From assembly GCA_002402245.1 (NCBI GenBank), contig NVVP01000013.1:17547-28184 (forward strand): DNA of 10,638 nucleotides. Direction: 5' to 3'. A program made the translations under genes and the position numbers. The DNA comes from Gammaproteobacteria bacterium. GTDB lineage: Bacteria > Pseudomonadota > Gammaproteobacteria > Nitrosococcales > Methylophagaceae. The stretch's first letter is position 1; each line of letters opens with the position of its first letter. The notes beneath the pieces were generated by a model. It did no database searches. It was not told the DNA's origin and worked only from the letters and a program-made list of their open reading frames with translations. Shown in pieces: positions 7,643 through 10,638 of the stretch.

Positions 7643-8434
7643 ATGGCTGATGAGAATATGCCACTGCGGCCGCCGCTAAAATGGGCTGGCGGTAAGCGGT
7701 GGCTGATTCCAAAACTGGAAAAGATTTGGAAACCCCATGCTAAAAGGCGTTTAGTGGAACCTTTTTGTGGCGGCCTATCTGTTGCGCTAGGGCTGCAAGT
7801 TGAAAATGCATTATTAAATGATGTGAATTCAGCAGTGATTAATTTTTATCAGCACCTACAACAAGGCTTAAAACTTGATATTGATTTAGATAATGAAGAA
7901 GCTGCGTATTATCAACATCGTCGAGAGTTTAACCGCTTGAACCTTGCCGGTGGATCAGAACATACTGTTGCTCAATTATTCTATTATCTTAATAGAACAG
8001 GTTATAACGGCTTATGTCGCTTTAATCAATCGGGTGGTTACAATGTACCCTTTGGTCGCTATAAAAAAATAAATTATCAAACTGATTTCACTCATTATCA
8101 GCCTGTTTTATCTGCTTGGGAGTTTAGCTGCCAAGATTTTTCTAAGTTAGCCTTAGATGATGATGACTTTATTTATGCTGATCCTCCCTATGATGTACCT
8201 TTCCACCAATACTCCCCAAAGGGATTTGTTTGGCAGGACCAAGTACGTTTAACAGAGTGGTTAGTTGAGCACAAAGGCCCGGTTGTATTATCAAATCAAG
8301 CAACAGATAAGATAATAGACTTGTATAAAAAAATGGGCTTTAAATTGGCCTATTTAGATGCACCTAGACGGATTAGTTGTAAAGTAAGTGGCCGAAAGCC
8401 CGTTAAAGAGGTTATAGCGACACGCGGTATTTGA
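7643..8434 (+). CDS. dam: Dam-family N6-adenine DNA methyltransferase (D12 class)
   Basis: A 263-residue class D12 (alpha-type) DNA adenine methyltransferase, which transfers methyl from S-adenosylmethionine to N6 of adenine. Family motifs: KWAGGK at residues 13-18, the SAM-binding EPFCGGLSVALG at 39-50 (FxGG-L in place of the E. coli FxGxG), ND at 59-60, the target-recognition block NRTGYNGLCRFN (117-128) with NVPFGRYKK (134-142), and catalytic DPPY at 180-183. The recognition block closely resembles that of E. coli and T4 Dam, so GATC is the likely target, by inference only. No restriction endonuclease or MutH gene is adjacent, so it looks like an orphan methylase. The gene starts 12 bases after lpd and may be read from the PDH transcript. 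Neither ATG 7643 nor the in-frame ATG 7658 has a good Shine-Dalgarno sequence. The shorter form would leave 7 residues before KWAGGK, as in E. coli, so the start is uncertain. Confidence 0.92.
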   Translation: MADENMPLRPPLKWAGGKRWLIPKLEKIWKPHAKRRLVEPFCGGLSVALGLQVENALLNDVNSAVINFYQHLQQGLKLDIDLDNEEAAYYQHRREFNRLNLAGGSEHTVAQLFYYLNRTGYNGLCRFNQSGGYNVPFGRYKKINYQTDFTHYQPVLSAWEFSCQDFSKLALDDDDFIYADPPYDVPFHQYSPKGFVWQDQVRLTEWLVEHKGPVVLSNQATDKIIDLYKKMGFKLAYLDAPRRISCKVSGRKPVKEVIATRGI

Positions 8435-8440
8435 TATACT
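8432..8440 (+). promoter_or_regulatory. Candidate extended -10 promoter for argG, starting in the dam stop codon
   Basis: TGATATACT joins a TGn element to TATACT (5 of 6 matches to TATAAT). The TGA is at the same time the dam stop codon. No good -35 is seen at 16-18 bases upstream, which an extended -10 can tolerate. Predicted transcription would start near 8447, leaving a leader of about 39 bases before argG. No ARG-box dyad (TGAAT...ATTCA) is visible in the 51-base gap, so there is no sign of ArgR control here. The evidence is motif and position only. Confidence 0.4.
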
Positions 8441-8485
8441 CTTAACCTAAGAACTCTATAAAACACTGTTTCACAGGAAAAATTA

Positions 8486-9694
8486 ATGTCTAAGATCAAT
8501 AAAGTCGTACTCGCTTATTCTGGCGGGCTTGATACCTCAATTATTTTAAAATGGTTACAAGATGAATATGATTGTGAGGTCATTACATTTACTGCCGATC
8601 TTGGTCAAGGCGAAGAAGTAGAGCCTGCACGAGCCAAAGCAAAAGCAATGGGTATTAAAGATATTTATATCGAAGACCTACGTGAAGAATTTGCCAAAAA
8701 TTACATCTTCCCTATGTTTCGTGCCAATACGATCTATGAAGGTGAATATTTACTGGGTACGTCAATTGCACGACCACTTATTGCTAAACGTTTAGTTGAA
8801 ATCGCTGCAGAAGTCGGTGCAGAAGCTATTTCTCATGGCGCAACGGGTAAAGGTAATGACCAAGTTCGTTTTGAATTAGGTGCTTATGCATTAAGCCCTG
8901 ACATTCAGGTTATCGCGCCTTGGCGTGAATGGGACTTAAGTTCGCGTCAATCATTATTAGATTATGCTGAAAAACATGGTATCCCTGTTGAAATGAAACG
9001 AGGTAAAAAGTCACCGTATTCTATGGATGCTAATTTACTGCATATTTCTTATGAAGGCGATATGTTGGAAGATCCGTGGACAGAGCCAGAAGAATCTATG
9101 TGGCGTTGGACGGTATCACCTGAAAATGCACCAGATGAAGCGACATACCTTGAATTAAGCTATGAAAAAGGCGATATTATTGCCATTGACGGTAAGGCAA
9201 TGTCTGCTGCTACAGTGATGGAATATTTAAATAAAGTCGGTGGTGAAAATGGTATTGGCCGTCTTGATATCGTTGAAAACCGTTATGTAGGAATGAAAGC
9301 AAGGGGCTGTTATGAAACACCAGCTGGTACCATTATGCTTCCTGCACATCGTGCGATTGAGTCTATTACTGTTGATCGTGAGGCTGCTCATTTGAAAGAT
9401 GAATTTATGCCTCGTTATGCCAGTTTGATTTATAACGGCTACTGGTGGTCACCAGAGCGTGAAATGTTACAGGCAATGATAGATAAGTCTCAGCAGCATG
9501 TGAACGGAAAGGTTAGAGTTAAGCTTTATAAAGGTAATGTTACTGTCGTTGGACGTGAGTCGGAAACAGACAGCTTATTTGATGAAGCAATTGCTACTTT
9601 TGAAGATGATGATGGTGCATATAATCAACAAGATGCAGAAGGCTTCATCAAGTTAAACGCATTAAGATTAAGAATTGCTAGTAAAAGAAAGTAA
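8486..9694 (+). CDS. argG: Argininosuccinate synthase
   Basis: A 402-residue enzyme that joins citrulline and aspartate, using ATP, to form argininosuccinate in arginine biosynthesis. The N-type ATP pyrophosphatase loop SGGLDTS is at residues 12-18, followed by the strand [28 protein letters not shown] and [15 protein letters not shown] are the conserved ATP/citrulline/aspartate-binding blocks, and [17 protein letters not shown] follows. Length and motif spacing match the common bacterial roughly 400-residue type, not the longer E. coli form. An AGGA site at 8475-8478 is 7 bases from the ATG, which is a strong start. The gene lies 51 bases after dam with its own candidate promoter. The next step, argH, is not in the window. 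Nothing unusual is seen. Confidence 0.98.
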   Translation: MSKINKVVLAYSGGLDTSIILKWLQDEYDCEVITFTADLGQGEEVEPARAKAKAMGIKDIYIEDLREEFAKNYIFPMFRANTIYEGEYLLGTSIARPLIAKRLVEIAAEVGAEAISHGATGKGNDQVRFELGAYALSPDIQVIAPWREWDLSSRQSLLDYAEKHGIPVEMKRGKKSPYSMDANLLHISYEGDMLEDPWTEPEESMWRWTVSPENAPDEATYLELSYEKGDIIAIDGKAMSAATVMEYLNKVGGENGIGRLDIVENRYVGMKARGCYETPAGTIMLPAHRAIESITVDREAAHLKDEFMPRYASLIYNGYWWSPEREMLQAMIDKSQQHVNGKVRVKLYKGNVTVVGRESETDSLFDEAIATFEDDDGAYNQQDAEGFIKLNALRLRIASKRK

Positions 9695-9718
9695 GTGGTG
9701 TGATTTCTTATTTTTAAC

Positions 9719-9723
9719 AAGGA
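9719..9723 (+). promoter_or_regulatory. Ribosome-binding site deciding the diguanylate cyclase start
   Basis: AAGGA lies 9 bases before the ATG at 9733. The alternative in-frame ATG at 9724 directly abuts this site and could not use it. This favours the 9733 start, giving a protein beginning MEHSEYQDQ. Confidence 0.6.
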
Positions 9724-9732
9724 ATGAAAAGA

Positions 9733-10638
9733 ATGGAACATAGTGAATATCAAGACCAAGCAGCGGAGTATATGCGGCTAGCGATACCATTAATGAAAAA
9801 ATATGCTGTTGCAATGACACCTGCAAATTACACTGTTTGGTATGAATATGTTTCAGGAACAAATAGTGCCCTGCGAAAAGAAATAGATGACCATATTAAA
9901 AAAGAGGGTGAGGTAACTGAGAAGAAAAACACCTCCCTGTATGAGCAGTTTTTTGATAAAGATAAACGCCAGTCGCTTGTATTAGAAATGCGGGAGAATC
10001 TGAAGCGGATTCTAGGTGAAGTACTGGGCTTTGTGAAAAAAGGTGCTACAGATTCAAAAGATGCATCGTCACATTTATCTGAAATGATAAATAAATTACA
10101 CTCTGATATGTCACCTGAACAGGTTAATAGAGTCATTGAAGAAGTACTCGAAGAAGCTCGACTTGCTATGTCGAGTAGTGAATTACTATCTGAACGACTT
10201 ACTTCTACGATGGTAGAAATGCAAGAGATGAAACGGGATCTTGATGAAGCTAAACGGGAAGCAAGGACAGATACCTTAACGCGCCTAGCTAACCGAAAAG
10301 CATTTGATCTGGTATTAGATAAGGCCACAACAGATGCTGATTCGACTGGCATTGAAGTGTCCATTATTTTTGGTGATTTAGATTTTTTCAAAAAAATAAA
10401 TGATCAGCATGGCCATTTGGTAGGAGATCAAGTATTAAAAGTGGTCGCCAATAGCTTAAAAGGTGCAGTGAAAGGGCGAGATTTGGTGGCCCGTTATGGC
10501 GGTGAAGAGTTTGCGATTATTTTACTTAACACGAGTCTATTGAATGCAAAAAGAGTGGCTGAAAATATTCGCGTTGAAATTGCATCAAAACGAATCCAGA
10601 GGCGAGATACCCGCGAATCATTAGGTGATATCACCATG
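9733..10638 (+). CDS. Soluble GGDEF diguanylate cyclase (3' end outside window)
   Basis: 302 residues are visible; the gene runs off the right edge, so perhaps the last 40-60 residues of the cyclase domain are missing. The GGDEF domain starts at about residue 180 with DTLTRLANRKAFD. A Mg-binding aspartate follows at D215 in GDLDFFKKIND, then the active-site loop RYGGEEF at 254-260. It should therefore make cyclic di-GMP from two GTP. The usual product-inhibition site RxxD upstream of the loop reads KGRD (247-250), with the arginine replaced by lysine. The N-terminal 170 residues have no transmembrane segment or signal peptide. They carry a conserved-looking motif, MTPANYTVWYEYVSG (28-42), which I remember from other proteobacterial GGDEF proteins but cannot name as a domain. 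A charged, probably coiled-coil helix (about 133-178) links it to the cyclase. The gene lies 38 bases after argG. The signal it senses is unknown. Confidence 0.93.
   Translation, partial: MEHSEYQDQAAEYMRLAIPLMKKYAVAMTPANYTVWYEYVSGTNSALRKEIDDHIKKEGEVTEKKNTSLYEQFFDKDKRQSLVLEMRENLKRILGEVLGFVKKGATDSKDASSHLSEMINKLHSDMSPEQVNRVIEEVLEEARLAMSSSELLSERLTSTMVEMQEMKRDLDEAKREARTDTLTRLANRKAFDLVLDKATTDADSTGIEVSIIFGDLDFFKKINDQHGHLVGDQVLKVVANSLKGAVKGRDLVARYGGEEFAIILLNTSLLNAKRVAENIRVEIASKRIQRRDTRESLGDITM

Noticed and set aside
8441..8451. Small CTTA-ACC-TAAG dyad in the argG leader
   Set aside because: A four-base arm with a three-base loop is expected by chance in AT-rich DNA, and it does not resemble an ARG box.
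9685..9715. Possible terminator after argG: AAGAAA/TTTCTT inverted repeat followed by TATTTTT
   Set aside because: The stem is only six mostly A-T pairs with a 13-base loop and overlaps the argG stop codon, so it is too weak to call.
9828..10391. 187-residue open frame on the minus strand, serine-rich
   Set aside because: It lies entirely opposite the diguanylate cyclase gene, which has clear GGDEF motifs in its own frame. The serine and low-complexity content is a typical antisense shadow.
1..10638. GATC clustering that might mark a Dam-controlled switch
   Set aside because: Sites are scattered inside genes at about chance density, and none fall in the msrQ-aceE or dam-argG gaps.

Overview
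The window reads as an ordinary chromosomal segment of a gammaproteobacterium with moderately low GC (about 40% by eye). The pyruvate dehydrogenase E1 is the single-chain homodimeric AceE type. The argininosuccinate synthase is the roughly 400-residue type, not the longer E. coli form. MsrPQ and a Dam-like methyltransferase are also present. E3 carries a fused lipoyl domain and E2 has only one lipoyl domain, an arrangement known from Neisseria and several beta- and gammaproteobacteria rather than enterics. A lineage near Cycloclasticus, Methylophaga or Piscirickettsia would fit, but that is a guess from memory. All complete genes lie on the + strand and are tightly packed, and no intergenic gap exceeds about 60 bases. 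There are no insertion sequences, tRNAs, CRISPR repeats or phage genes.

Positions 3-1869 hold the 3' end of a DoxX-family membrane protein gene, then msrP and msrQ. These encode the periplasmic molybdenum methionine-sulfoxide reductase and its haem-containing membrane partner. The spacings of 11 and 5 bases suggest one transcript that protects or repairs cell-envelope proteins under oxidative stress.

Positions 1929-7630 hold a complete pyruvate dehydrogenase operon: aceE (E1), aceF (E2, one lipoyl domain) and lpd (E3 with its own N-terminal lipoyl domain). aceE and aceF are 3 bases apart, and aceF and lpd overlap by 4 bases. A plausible extended -10 promoter lies just upstream of aceE. I see no PdhR-like operator and no pdhR gene in the window.

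Positions 7643-9694 hold a Dam-family adenine methyltransferase gene 12 bases after lpd, then argG. argG probably has its own promoter that starts in the dam stop codon. From 9733 to the window edge is a soluble diguanylate cyclase gene with a GGEEF active site and a degenerate inhibitory site, cut off by the window end.

I found no convincing undescribed system. The points most worth a second look are the orphan Dam gene at the end of the PDH operon, the N-terminal region and altered I-site of the diguanylate cyclase, and the DoxX-msrPQ grouping.
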